A stretch of DNA of 64,000 bases from Enterococcus lactis (GTDB lineage Bacteria > Bacillota > Bacilli > Lactobacillales > Enterococcaceae): the NCBI RefSeq assembly GCF_015751045.1, contig NZ_BNJW01000007.1, positions 1 through 64,000 of the forward strand. Direction: 5' to 3'. The notes beneath the pieces were generated by a model that was not told the origin of the DNA, ran no database searches, and worked only from the letters and a program-made list of their open reading frames with translations. The translations under genes were made by a program, and so were the position numbers. This document shows positions 1 through 8,270 of the stretch, piece by piece; position 1 is the stretch's first letter, and every line of letters starts with the position of its first letter.

Positions 1-1
1 G

Positions 2-511
2 ATTTCTCAAAAATACGTTGGTGACAACTCCTTGATCAATGCCATTGCAGAATCAAATTCAATTTCTGACATTAACCTGATCTACTCAGGACAACAATTA
101 ACGATTCCAACAGAAGGCTCTGCACAAGCAGCTGCTGAACCTCAAGCAGCCGTTCAAGAAGCACCAGTCCAAGCTGAACAACCTGTTGTACAAGAAACGG
201 TTCAAACAGAAACACAAGCAGCCCCTGTTGCTGAAACACAATCTGCTGAAACACAATCTGCTGCAACAGAAACAACAACAACGGCAACAAGCACGAATGC
301 TGCAAAAGAATGGATCGCACAAAAAGAATCAAGCGGTTCTTACACAGCAACGAACGGACGTTACATCGGACGTTACCAATTAGATTCTTCTTACTTGAAT
401 GGTGATTACTCTGCTGCGAACCAAGAAAAAGTGGCAGAACAATATGTTGCTTCACGTTATGGTTCTTGGGAAGCTGCGAAAGCATTCTGGGAAGCAAACG
501 GTTGGTACTAA
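2..511 (+). CDS. Apf-like LysM cell-wall protein (5' end outside window)
   Basis: The frame is already open at base 2, so the N-terminus (signal peptide and start of the LysM) lies upstream; about 169 residues are visible. The first ~30 residues look like the second half of a LysM peptidoglycan-binding domain, ending in a SGQQLTIP-type strand. A long Gln/Ala/Glu/Thr linker follows, with the pentapeptide AETQS in tandem. The last ~70 residues (WIAQKESSGSYTA to EANGWY) match the C-terminal domain of lactobacillar aggregation-promoting factors, which resembles lytic-transglycosylase/Rpf folds; the Glu of KESSG sits where those enzymes carry the catalytic acid. Likely secreted and wall-bound; enzymatic activity is inference. 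Confidence 0.85.
   Translation: MSQKYVGDNSLINAIAESNSISDINLIYSGQQLTIPTEGSAQAAAEPQAAVQEAPVQAEQPVVQETVQTETQAAPVAETQSAETQSAATETTTTATSTNAAKEWIAQKESSGSYTATNGRYIGRYQLDSSYLNGDYSAANQEKVAEQYVASRYGSWEAAKAFWEANGWY
230..259 (+). repeat. Two tandem 15-nt units in linker of LysM protein
   Basis: The 15-base unit GCTGAAACACAATCT occurs twice back to back (230-244, 245-259) and encodes AETQS twice; a third degenerate copy follows. It lies in the low-complexity wall-spanning linker and could vary in copy number between strains by slippage. Confidence 0.8.
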
Positions 512-556
512 GATTCATTTATTAATCGAACGGTTTACTTTTATACAAAGAAAGCC

Positions 557-594
557 AAAAAGAGGTGCGACACAACTAGTGTCGCACCTCTTTT
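557..594. terminator. Bidirectional terminator between LysM gene and tatD-like gene
   Basis: A 16-bp stem (AAAAGAGGTGCGACAC with its complement) closes a short loop and has A/T runs on both sides. It sits between convergent genes and would serve both. Confidence 0.9.
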
Positions 595-1326
595 TTATTT
601 ACCTAATCTAATGAAACGTTCCAAGTTTTGGTAAGTATTTTTCTTAACTTCTTCAACTGATAGCTCTTTGATTTCAGCGATTGTCTTTAACTGTTCTTCA
701 AGCAGTAAGACATAATCTTTTTCTGAAAAGCTATCACCTAATGCCCATTCTGCTGCATGTAGTCCATCCGTTTCAATAAGTAAGTGGTCGATTGGGACTG
801 TTTTAGCTAGTTGCCAGACTGCTGGGTTCTTTTTCAAATCAAGACCAATGCTGAAATAACAGCCTAAATCAATATAGTCTTGTTGATAGTCCAAAGAAGA
901 ATACCAATGAATCAAATAGTGATTAGGGTAAGCTTGGATATAGCTTAAGATCTCTTTTTCGCATCCTTTTGTATGCAGTACAACAGGTTTCTTATTTATG
1001 GATGCAAAAGCAAGCTGTTGCTCAAACACCCTTTTTTGTGTAGACAGCGGCACATTCGTCCAGATATTGTCTAGCCCTATTTCACCGATGATCCTTGCTT
1101 TTTTCAAAAAAAGCTCAACTTGTGCAAACGTATAGCTATCCGCTTTCCAAGGATGGATACCGTAACTTAAGACTTGATTCTTGCTTGTTGCAAGCCGTCT
1201 GTTTTCCTCCCATTCTTCTGGCGAATCACAATTAATGATCGTCAAAATCGTGTGTTCCTGCTGAAGGAGTGCTAAACTCTGACTCCCATCTAAATGGCAA
1301 TGAGCATCACTTAACATCTCATTCAC
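595..1326 (-). CDS. TatD-family metal-dependent hydrolase in the TPP-riboswitch operon
   Basis: Protein of 243 residues with the TatD amidohydrolase layout: DAHCHLD near residue 7 (His9, His11), GEIGLD (metal-bridging Glu), VVLHTKG (His), an IHWYSS element in place of the usual HCFSG, and ETDGLHA (catalytic Asp). All expected metal ligands are visible, so it should be active. Classical TatD proteins are nucleases or phosphoesterases, but this one is last in a thiamine-precursor transport operon and overlaps the ATPase gene by a few bases, so it is translationally coupled to it. A role in salvage of an imported pyrimidine or other thiamine breakdown product is inference; a passenger nuclease is the alternative. 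Confidence 0.85.
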   Translation of the reverse strand: MNEMLSDAHCHLDGSQSLALLQQEHTILTIINCDSPEEWEENRRLATSKNQVLSYGIHPWKADSYTFAQVELFLKKARIIGEIGLDNIWTNVPLSTQKRVFEQQLAFASINKKPVVLHTKGCEKEILSYIQAYPNHYLIHWYSSLDYQQDYIDLGCYFSIGLDLKKNPAVWQLAKTVPIDHLLIETDGLHAAEWALGDSFSEKDYVLLLEEQLKTIAEIKELSVEEVKKNTYQNLERFIRLGK

Positions 1327-2044
1327 CTGCCAATAACTGATAAATCGTTTGCTTCAACTCTGATTGCTGCAGTAGCCATTCACGTGACCGTCGTTTTTCA
1401 GGCACTTGAATCTCAGCAATCACATGTGCCGGACGGGCGGAAAGCACAAGAATCCTGTCTGATAAATAAATTGCTTCTTCAATATCATGTGTCACGAGCA
1501 AAGTAGTCCGCTTTGCTTTTTTAGGCAGCTTCAGCATCCAGTCTTGCATCTGCCCTCTGGTCATAGCATCTAACGCTCCAAATGGTTCATCAAGAAGCAA
1601 GTAAGAAGAAGGATTCATGATTGTTCGTAACAAGGCCGTTCGCTGCTTCATCCCGCCAGATAATTGTTCCGGCAAAAAATGTTCATAGCCGTTTAACCCA
1701 AAGATATCCAGATAATCCCTTACTTGTTCTTCATCAATTGCTAGATGATTGATTTTTTGATATAACGTAACGTTTTGATAGACGCTCAGCCAAGGAAGTA
1801 ACATATCTTCTTGCGGCATATAACTAAATGCTGTATGGAGACCCGTTACTTTTTGATCGTCTACTTTGATCGTTCCAGAAGTCATAGGCTGGACTCCTGT
1901 TAAAGTTTTCAGCAATGTTGACTTACCGGCTCCGCTTGGCGCGACAATCGATGTAAAAGTATCTTTAGGGAGAGTGAAATGGATGTCTTCTAATATTTTC
2001 AGGTTTTCAATGACTACATTCAAGTGGCTGATTTGGATTGACAC
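1319..2044 (-). CDS. thiZ: ABC transporter ATPase, thiamine-precursor type (ThiZ-like)
   Basis: ATPase of the nitrate/taurine/ThiZ group, about 241 residues. Walker A is APSGAGKST, with Ala instead of the usual first Gly; the signature is LSGGM and Walker B is LLLDEPFGALD, followed by the switch His in LVTHD. Two GTG starts are possible (2053 and 2044). The second is preferred because the AGGAG that overlaps the thiY stop lies 8 bases upstream of it. It should power the ThiX permease with ThiY as binding protein. Assignment to thiamine precursors rests on the TPP riboswitch at the operon head. Confidence 0.85.
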   Translation of the reverse strand: MSIQISHLNVVIENLKILEDIHFTLPKDTFTSIVAPSGAGKSTLLKTLTGVQPMTSGTIKVDDQKVTGLHTAFSYMPQEDMLLPWLSVYQNVTLYQKINHLAIDEEQVRDYLDIFGLNGYEHFLPEQLSGGMKQRTALLRTIMNPSSYLLLDEPFGALDAMTRGQMQDWMLKLPKKAKRTTLLVTHDIEEAIYLSDRILVLSARPAHVIAEIQVPEKRRSREWLLQQSELKQTIYQLLAGE

Positions 2045-2055
2045 ATCTATCACTC

Positions 2056-3048
2056 CTATTTTATAAACTGATTAGTGAATAGTTCTTTCGAAGGTACATC
2101 TTGCTTGATCAATCCGTTTTCCTGCATAAAAGCTGTATAATTGCGCCAAACTTTTTCTTCCATCAATCCCCAATTCTCAGGATCATCCGTATAATTTTTT
2201 GACAAGAATGCTTGTGATTCTTCTAAAAACGTCCATTCATTTCCTTTTGCATATTTTTGCAACAGTTTAGCACTGTCATTTGGATCCTTAATAGCTTCCT
2301 GATAGCCTTTTTTCGTGGCATCCATAAAAGACTGTACCAATCCTGGATCATTTTTGATCAGTTGATCATTCGTAATAATTACCGGAGTATAGTAATCTAA
2401 CCGTTCATCTAATTCTTTCAATGGGATATAGTTTAGTTTGATACCGGCTTCTTTTGCTTTGATCATATCCCAACCTTCAAAGTACCATTGGATATCTGAG
2501 GATTTTCCTAAGCTTTCTGGCCCTTCTCCATTGCTTCCTACCATTGTCAGTTTTGAAAAGTCACCGCCGTCTTTTTCCATCACAGCTTTTAAGACAGCTT
2601 CTTCACTTGGACTTTGCCAACCTGCATATGTTTTTCCTTCAAAATCTTTTGGTGAATGGATGTTACTGTCTGATAGGGTGGCGAATCCAGAAGTATTATG
2701 TTTGATCACTGTAGCAATTGCTTTGACTGGTATATTCTGTCCATCTGCGTGAGCATAAGTGACATCTTCTTGATAACTTACACCAAATTGTGCTTTGTCC
2801 GCACCTACTAGACCAATACTTGTCGAATTATCTCCTGGTTCGATGATTTGGACATCTAAACCAGCCTCTTTATAATAGCCTTTTTCTTTTGCTAGGTAGA
2901 TGCCAGTATGATTAGTATTCGGTACATAATCCAAAACAAGTGTCACTTTTTTCAAATCCTTCGTTTCTTGTTTGCTACTTGTTTCCTTTGCAGTGCCACA
3001 AGCGGATAAAAGCAACAGTAGCGGTAATAAAAGCCATAATTTTTTCAT
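2056..3048 (-). CDS. thiY: Substrate-binding lipoprotein, NMT1/THI5-like (ThiY-like)
   Basis: Start set at the ATG at 3048, where GAGAAGGGGATCA provides the ribosome site; a longer open frame upstream has no such support. The N-terminus is a lipoprotein signal with lipobox LSAC and Cys17. The body matches the NMT1/THI5-like periplasmic-binding fold (KVTLVLDYVPNTNH near the start of the mature protein), the family that binds formylaminopyrimidine or HMP-type thiamine precursors. About 330 residues, normal for the family. Second gene of the operon. The exact ligand cannot be read from the sequence. Confidence 0.88.
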   Translation of the reverse strand: MKKLWLLLPLLLLLSACGTAKETSSKQETKDLKKVTLVLDYVPNTNHTGIYLAKEKGYYKEAGLDVQIIEPGDNSTSIGLVGADKAQFGVSYQEDVTYAHADGQNIPVKAIATVIKHNTSGFATLSDSNIHSPKDFEGKTYAGWQSPSEEAVLKAVMEKDGGDFSKLTMVGSNGEGPESLGKSSDIQWYFEGWDMIKAKEAGIKLNYIPLKELDERLDYYTPVIITNDQLIKNDPGLVQSFMDATKKGYQEAIKDPNDSAKLLQKYAKGNEWTFLEESQAFLSKNYTDDPENWGLMEEKVWRNYTAFMQENGLIKQDVPSKELFTNQFIK

Positions 3049-3062
3049 TTGATCCCCTTCTC

Positions 3063-3806
3063 TTAAAAAATATAAAGCATACGATAATACCCTTTTTTCA
3101 ATAATGAACAAGCGCCATTCAGCAATAAACTCAATAGAATGACACAAATGATCGCAGCAAAAACTTTATCGATCTGGTAGCTGTTTTTTACGCGTATCAT
3201 ATAATACCCTAAGCCTGCTTGAGCGCTTAGCCATTCTCCAACAACTGCTCCGCTGACACAATAAGTAGCGGCCACTTTTAAACCGGAAAAGAATCCGGAT
3301 AAACCCGCTGGTATTTTATATATTCGATAAATCTTCCCTGTATCTGCCCCCATCGTTTTCAAAAAGATGATTTGCTCTTTTGATACTTTCCTCAATGTAT
3401 CCGAAAAAGAAACTACGATCGGAAAATAGCTTATCAAGACAACAAGGATCACTTTTGGAAGCATACCGAAACCAAACCATAGGGTCAGCAAAGGCCCTAA
3501 AACCATGATTGGCAACATTTGAGAAATCACTAATAATGGATAAAAAGACATTTCTAAGAACTTCCAATAATCCATTGCCAAAGCAGTAATAAAAGAAAGA
3601 ACGCTAGCTATTGCCAAACCAATCACTGCTTCATTTAATGTTGTGACAGAATGGGAAAGCAATACGTGTGCATCTGCTGTTAACGCAGAAAATACAGCAG
3701 CAGGTCCGGGTAAAATAAAAGCGGGTATTTTCCAAACTAAGACAACGATCTGCCAAATAATTAAAATGAATGCCATACTGACTGCTGGATAAAGATTTTT
3801 CTTCAT
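3063..3806 (-). CDS. thiX: ABC transporter permease, thiamine-precursor type (ThiX-like)
   Basis: Integral membrane protein of 247 residues with about six hydrophobic segments and the BPD_transp_1 coupling loop around residues 150-175 (KTMGADTGKIYRIYKIPAG), the EAA-type motif that docks on the ATPase. First gene of the operon, with a ribosome site GAAAGGAGG just upstream of the start. With ThiY and ThiZ it forms a complete importer of the ThiXYZ class. The TPP riboswitch and terminator lie directly upstream. Confidence 0.88.
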   Translation of the reverse strand: MKKNLYPAVSMAFILIIWQIVVLVWKIPAFILPGPAAVFSALTADAHVLLSHSVTTLNEAVIGLAIASVLSFITALAMDYWKFLEMSFYPLLVISQMLPIMVLGPLLTLWFGFGMLPKVILVVLISYFPIVVSFSDTLRKVSKEQIIFLKTMGADTGKIYRIYKIPAGLSGFFSGLKVAATYCVSGAVVGEWLSAQAGLGYYMIRVKNSYQIDKVFAAIICVILLSLLLNGACSLLKKGYYRMLYIF

Positions 3807-3837
3807 TTTGATGCCTCCTTTCTTCTAATATGGATAA

Positions 3838-3884
3838 CAAAAAACGCTTGAAATGGGCACGACATAGTAACCCGCTTCAAGCGT
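3838..3884 (-). terminator. Intrinsic terminator controlled by the TPP riboswitch
   Basis: On the minus strand ACGCTTGAA pairs with TTCAAGCGT and a U-run follows, between the aptamer and thiX. This is the expected expression platform for transcription attenuation by TPP. ACATAG and CTATGT nearby could form a competing helix. Confidence 0.85.
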
Positions 3885-3890
3885 CTGCTA

Positions 3891-3980
3891 TGTTTCTCCC
3901 TTCACCAGTATTAACTGACAGGTTCAATGGGTCTAAGTTCACAACTTACTCTCATGTCGTCTACGACATCCCCAGAAACA
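3891..3980 (-). promoter_or_regulatory. TPP riboswitch (THI box) aptamer
   Basis: Read on the minus strand, UGUUUCU and AGAAACA close the outer stem (P1). Inside are GGGG, a UGAGAGUAA element corresponding to the conserved CUGAGA loop, and GAACCUG followed by UUAAUACUGG and GAAGGGA, the hallmark 3' THI-box sequences. It controls the thiXYZ-tatD operon; TPP binding should favour the terminator that follows. Its presence is the main reason to assign the transporter to thiamine precursors. Confidence 0.95.
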
Positions 3981-4046
3981 GGTATTCATTTTTTAAAGTG
4001 TAGCACAAGAAGGAAAAAGCAACAAGCGCTTTAGTTATCATGCTGA

Positions 4047-5369
4047 TTATTTCAATAAATAGGAGAGATCACTTGCCAATGTCGGATACCCCATGATATA
4101 GCCATCCAACTCTTTTTTAGTCAATTTTTGATTGATGACTAGTGTCAAATCATCGATCAATTCATCTGCTTGCTCGCTAATCACTGCAGCACCAATCAAA
4201 TAATTTTGCTGGTCAAAGGTCAATTCAGCCTTAGCAACTGGTTCATTGACGCGATGATAGGTGAACCAACTGGTAAGATCCATCTCCACCACTTGATCTG
4301 ACGAAGAGGCGTGACTTTTTGTAACTCCTACTTCAGCAAGTTTAGGACTGGCGTAGACGATCGTGGGTATAATCGGATATTTGATAGGTTCGCTTGTTGC
4401 ATCTGTTATCCGCTTAGCTACATAATTTCCTTCAAAAGTGGCGACTGGTGTCAATTTGGGTGTTTTCCTTGAAACAATATCTCCACACGCAAAAACTTTT
4501 GGATTGCTCGTTTGCAAATAATCATTGACCTCAATCCCGTGTTTATCAAAGACGACATTCGCTTGTTCAAGTGCTAAAGATTCTGTATTCGGCTGTCTCC
4601 CAGTCGCACAAAAAATCATATCTGCTACTAATTCCGTCTCTTTTCCGACTAAACGATATCGAGTTCCTTCCGAGATGATCTTTTGAGTTTCAACATCAAA
4701 AGCAAACTGAATGCCAGATGCTTCCATTTGATGGACGGCTTCCCCTACCAAAGACGCCTCAAATTCTTTTAATGGCCGTTGATTATGATGGACAATGGTT
4801 ACTTTGCTCCCTGCAGCATTGGCAATCGTAGCCAGTTCAAAAGCAATATATCCGCCGCCGATAAAAATGATTTCTTTAGGCAGTACAGGCAATGATAAAA
4901 AATCTGCACTAGTCTTCAAGTATTGCTTTCCTTCCACTGGTAAGATCGTGGGTCTTTGTCCTGTTGCCAGAACAAAGTAATCTCCATGAAAAACTTCTTC
5001 ATTGACTTCAATAGATGAGTCGTCTAAAAAACGAGCGGTCCCTGAAAGATGATCGATTCCAGCTTCTGCCAATTGTTTTTTCCGATTTTCTGGAACTGGA
5101 TCTGTGAATGTGCGTTTGAATTTTTGGAGTTCTTCCCAATTAGCGGTTGGGATCTCGTTAAATCCTTTTCCATTCAATTGTTTTATCCGATTACGGGCTT
5201 CTACTGCACTCAACAAGACTTTTTTAGGGTCACATCCACGGTTAGGACAAGTCCCGCCCCATAGATCTTCTTCGACCACTAGTACTGTTTTACCTGCTTC
5301 TTTCAATCCATAAGCAGCACTTAAGCCGCTCACACCTGAACCGATGACGATTGCCTCATATGTTTTCAT
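4047..5369 (-). CDS. Class I pyridine nucleotide-disulfide oxidoreductase (glutathione-reductase-like)
   Basis: FAD-dependent reductase of 440 residues. The N-terminal Rossmann motif is GSGVSGLSAA, the redox disulfide is Cys41-Cys46 in GGTCPNRGC, the NAD(P)-binding motif is GGGYIAFE near residue 175, and the second FAD motif ends in ACGDI near 295. The C-terminal dimerisation domain normally ends with an HPT-E dyad whose His activates the thiol; here that place reads GYPTLASD, so the His is Tyr (residue 428). A perfect AAAGGAGG precedes the start, and the gene overlaps the upstream ATPase gene by 14 bases. It probably reduces a disulfide linked to the transporter's substrate; the substrate is unknown. 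Confidence 0.88.
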   Translation of the reverse strand: MKTYEAIVIGSGVSGLSAAYGLKEAGKTVLVVEEDLWGGTCPNRGCDPKKVLLSAVEARNRIKQLNGKGFNEIPTANWEELQKFKRTFTDPVPENRKKQLAEAGIDHLSGTARFLDDSSIEVNEEVFHGDYFVLATGQRPTILPVEGKQYLKTSADFLSLPVLPKEIIFIGGGYIAFELATIANAAGSKVTIVHHNQRPLKEFEASLVGEAVHQMEASGIQFAFDVETQKIISEGTRYRLVGKETELVADMIFCATGRQPNTESLALEQANVVFDKHGIEVNDYLQTSNPKVFACGDIVSRKTPKLTPVATFEGNYVAKRITDATSEPIKYPIIPTIVYASPKLAEVGVTKSHASSSDQVVEMDLTSWFTYHRVNEPVAKAELTFDQQNYLIGAAVISEQADELIDDLTLVINQKLTKKELDGYIMGYPTLASDLSYLLK

Positions 5370-6321
5370 TTTCTTCCTCCTTTCGACTTAAAAAAGTAAA
5401 GACTTCTTTACTTGTCAGTGAACCAATGTTTTTTCCTTTTTCTACTATCACAATGTTTGGGTACACTGAAAGAAGTGAATACACTTCTTTCAGAGGCGTA
5501 TCAAGGCAAACTTGTTGATGACTGTTTTTTGGTACTTCTTTTAAAAAATATCCATTGACGACTAAATCTTCGACTCGCCATTCTTTCGTCTGTTTCGGTT
5601 CATCAAAGAAATGCCGTACATATTCATTTTTAGGATTCATCAATAACTGTTCTGGTGTGTCGCATTGGATAATTTCTCCATCTTTCATAAACGCAATACG
5701 ATCTCCTAGCTTGATTGCTTCTTCCATGTTATGCGTAACGAAAACGATGGTCGTTCCCAGTTCTTCATGTAAAGATAAAACTAATTCTTGTAATGAATTT
5801 CTTGAAATAGGATCTAATGCGCTAAATGGCTCGTCCATCAAAATCACATCTGGGCTTGCAGCAATAGCTCGGATGATCCCGATCCGTTGCTGTTCTCCTC
5901 CAGACAACTCTCTAGGCATACGATCTCGATAAATATCAGGAGATAAGCCAACTTTTTGAAGAAGTTCATCTACACGGTCTGCTCTTTTCTGCTTTTCCCA
6001 ACCTAACATTTCAGGGATGACTTCAATGTTTTGCTTGACTGTCATGGTCGGGAACAAAGCGATTTGCTGCAGCACATACCCCATATTCCACCGCATTTTC
6101 TGCAGATTATATTCATTTAACGATTTTCCTTTGAAGTAGATGTCTCCTGCTGATGGTTTAGATAATCCATTGATCATTTTCAAAGTAGTTGTTTTTCCAC
6201 TACCGGAAGGCCCAACCAAAACAAAGATTTCTCCTTCTTTGATTGCAAGAGTTAGGTCATCAATGACATATTTTCCATCGTACTTTTTTTGCACATGTTT
6301 GAATTCGATTAATTTAGTCAC
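5356..6321 (-). CDS. ABC ATPase of OpuC/EgtV type with C-terminal CBS-like region
   Basis: ATPase of 321 residues: Walker [10 protein letters not shown], signature LSGGEQQR, Walker [12 protein letters not shown], switch FVTHN. This is the quaternary-amine (glycine betaine/carnitine/choline) subgroup. The C-terminal ~70 residues resemble a single CBS-type segment ([11 protein letters not shown] to FTFLSRK) rather than the CBS pair of osmosensing OpuA. It overlaps the permease stop by 4 bases and the reductase start by 14, so all three genes are translationally coupled. The same arrangement occurs in compatible-solute importers and in the ergothioneine importer EgtUV; the choice cannot be made from the sequence alone. 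Confidence 0.88.
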   Translation of the reverse strand: MTKLIEFKHVQKKYDGKYVIDDLTLAIKEGEIFVLVGPSGSGKTTTLKMINGLSKPSAGDIYFKGKSLNEYNLQKMRWNMGYVLQQIALFPTMTVKQNIEVIPEMLGWEKQKRADRVDELLQKVGLSPDIYRDRMPRELSGGEQQRIGIIRAIAASPDVILMDEPFSALDPISRNSLQELVLSLHEELGTTIVFVTHNMEEAIKLGDRIAFMKDGEIIQCDTPEQLLMNPKNEYVRHFFDEPKQTKEWRVEDLVVNGYFLKEVPKNSHQQVCLDTPLKEVYSLLSVYPNIVIVEKGKNIGSLTSKEVFTFLSRKEEENENI

Positions 6322-7856
6322 TGATCTCCCTCCTTTAGTAATCCTTCGTTTTCCAGGAAGGTTCGTGCTACTTCTGCCGGTTTTTTCTTTTCGACATTGA
6401 CTTGATAGTTCATATTGATCATTTGATTTTCTGTTATTTTTCCGCTTAATTTATTCAGCGCTTCAACGATTTCAGGATGGTCCTTGGCAAAATCTGTTTT
6501 CATCAGTGGCGCGCCTTGATAAGCTGGGAATAGGCCTTGATCATCTTCTAGAGTGACTAGATCATACTCTTTGAGTTGGCTGTCTGTGGAATAAGCATCC
6601 ACAATATTGACATCTCCATTATTGATTGCTTGGTAACGCAAACTTGGTTCCATACTTTGTACACTTGAGAAATTCAATCCATATGCTTCTTGAATTCCTT
6701 TATATCCATCGGAACGATCAATAAATTCCAGTGTGAATCCCGCTTTGATCTGATCAGAAACTGCTGCTAAATCGGAAATCTTTTTAAGTTGATGCTCGTC
6801 TGCAAAAGATTTCTTGACTGCCAAGGCATACGTATTTTGATAAGCCATTGGTTTCAATAATGTCATATCGAATTGTTTGTTCAATAATTCTTCTGCTTCG
6901 TCATATGTTTTTTCTTTTGTCAAATCAGCACTTTTCATTGCTTCAGGTACCTTCACCAAGCTTTCTAGGACAGTCCCTGTGAATTCAGGATAGATATCGA
7001 TTTGCCCTTGATCCAAGGCATTGAACAAAAAACTAGTCTTGCCAAAATTCGGTTTTAATTCAACTTCTGTTTTTGTGTTGTCTTCAATTAATTCTTTGTA
7101 CATTTGGATCAGGATTTCAGGTTCTGCTCCTAATTTTCCAGCAATCGTGATGGTTTCATTTTTAAATAAGGCAGACTGATATAAAGAAACGCCCCCAAAT
7201 AAACACACGACGGCTGCTAAAGTAATGATAGAATATCGAGGTTTCTTATGCTGCAACCAGCGAATCAATCCGCTGAATATAATGGCAAGCAAGGCAGAAC
7301 TGATTGCACCAATCAATGTTAAAACTGGTGTGTTGCGGTCGATACCTAATAAAATAAATGTTCCTAATCCACCTGCTCCGATCAATGCCGCCAAAGTAGC
7401 CGTACCGATGATCAAAACTAAGGCAGTTCGGATACCTGAGATAATGACAGGCAATGCGATGGGAAGTTCTACTTTCAGCAAGCGTCTCATTCTGGACATA
7501 CCAAATGCTACCGCCGCTTCTTCAATAGACGGGTCAATCTCAGCTAGACCAATATACGTGTTTTGGAAAATCGGAAGCAAAGCGTAAATAACAAGTGCAA
7601 TCAATGCTGGAACAGTTCCGATCCCTACAAATGGGATAAGTAACCCTAATAAGGCAAGTGAAGGAATCGTTTGAAGCACACCCGTGATCTGCAATAAGAC
7701 TTCTGCCATTTTTTTATGATTAGCTGCCCAAATTGCTAGAGGAATAGCAATCAGTGCTGCAATCAGCAAAGAAATGAGAGAAATAGACAGATGTTGAAAT
7801 GCAGCTTCCAGCAACTCGCCTTTTCTTTCACTTAATGTTTGTATAAAATTATTCAT
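6318..7856 (-). CDS. Permease fused to substrate-binding domain (OpuC/EgtU-like)
   Basis: Protein of 512 residues in two parts. Residues 1-235 are a permease with about six membrane segments and the coupling loop containing [16 protein letters not shown]. Residues 240-512 form an OpuAC/EgtU-type binding domain ([19 protein letters not shown] onward). Such fusions transport quaternary ammonium compounds, and a subset (EgtU) is specific for ergothioneine. Co-transcription with a disulfide reductase makes a thiol or thione cargo attractive, but that is inference. A long structured leader lies upstream. Confidence 0.88.
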   Translation of the reverse strand: MNNFIQTLSERKGELLEAAFQHLSISLISLLIAALIAIPLAIWAANHKKMAEVLLQITGVLQTIPSLALLGLLIPFVGIGTVPALIALVIYALLPIFQNTYIGLAEIDPSIEEAAVAFGMSRMRRLLKVELPIALPVIISGIRTALVLIIGTATLAALIGAGGLGTFILLGIDRNTPVLTLIGAISSALLAIIFSGLIRWLQHKKPRYSIITLAAVVCLFGGVSLYQSALFKNETITIAGKLGAEPEILIQMYKELIEDNTKTEVELKPNFGKTSFLFNALDQGQIDIYPEFTGTVLESLVKVPEAMKSADLTKEKTYDEAEELLNKQFDMTLLKPMAYQNTYALAVKKSFADEHQLKKISDLAAVSDQIKAGFTLEFIDRSDGYKGIQEAYGLNFSSVQSMEPSLRYQAINNGDVNIVDAYSTDSQLKEYDLVTLEDDQGLFPAYQGAPLMKTDFAKDHPEIVEALNKLSGKITENQMINMNYQVNVEKKKPAEVARTFLENEGLLKEGDQ

Positions 7857-7981
7857 GCGACCTTCCTTTCTGTTATTCTTTAAGTATAAACATTTCTTTA
7901 CATTTTCCCAACTAACTTGACTTGCCTTAACCCTACTAGACGTCAGTAATTAATAGAAAAATCACCTCTAAATATGCGGAT

Positions 7982-8011
7982 AAAAAAAGAATCCGAGCAA
8001 CAAAATCGGAT
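7982..8011 (-). terminator. Leader terminator/attenuator upstream of the OpuC/EgtU-like operon
   Basis: On the minus strand AUCCGA and UCGGAU form a stem followed by UUCUUUUUUU, about 130 nt before the permease start. About 60 nt earlier, UCCGAGUAA (complement of 8070-8078) can pair over nine positions, one of them a G-U, with UUGCUCGGA inside this hairpin, giving a plausible antiterminator. The arrangement looks like regulated attenuation; no known riboswitch aptamer was recognised. Confidence 0.65.
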
Positions 8012-8123
8012 AGATTTTTTGGTTCTCGTTTCTTCACAACGAACATCCAATACATCTATACGAAATGATTACTCGGAATCAACCGTATTTTTTCATATAC
8101 AACTTTTCTTTTAAATAAAAAGA

Positions 8124-8176
8124 AACAGCCAATAAAGTAGAAATCTCGTGGGGGAGAACACCTTTACTGGCCTGTT
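8124..8176 (-). ncRNA. Candidate small RNA or leader hairpin with C-rich loop
   Basis: Minus-strand transcript predicted to start just downstream of the TATAAT at 8190-8185. It folds into a long hairpin: AACAGGCCAGTAAAG pairs with CTTTATTGGCTGTT (a bulge and one wobble), and a UUUCUUUUU run follows. The ~25-nt loop contains CUCCCCC, complementary to Shine-Dalgarno sequences and similar in kind to the C-rich seed loops of Gram-positive regulatory RNAs. It could be a free ~65-nt sRNA or the first element of the operon leader. Confidence 0.4.
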
Positions 8177-8184
8177 CAACAAGT

Positions 8185-8215
8185 ATTATACTGTATCATG
8201 ACACTTTTTTGCCAA
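8185..8215 (-). promoter_or_regulatory. Predicted promoter of the leader RNA and OpuC/EgtU-like operon
   Basis: Perfect -10 TATAAT on the minus strand (8190-8185), with TTGGCA (8215-8210) as a -35-like box at a long 19-bp spacing. It points into the leader hairpins. Confidence 0.5.
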
Positions 8216-8270
8216 AAATGTAAAAAACGGTTGTTTTGGCATCATAAACGTCTTGTTTTCTTATTTTTAC

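Noticed and set aside
72-518. Minus-strand open frame of 148 codons opposite the LysM gene
   Set aside because: Antisense shadow of the repetitive Gln/Thr-rich linker; Leu-rich composition and no ribosome site.
3838-3980. Possible T-box or S-box instead of TPP riboswitch
   Set aside because: The conserved 3' THI-box sequence and the outer stem fit TPP only; no GGUACCGCG or S-box motifs.
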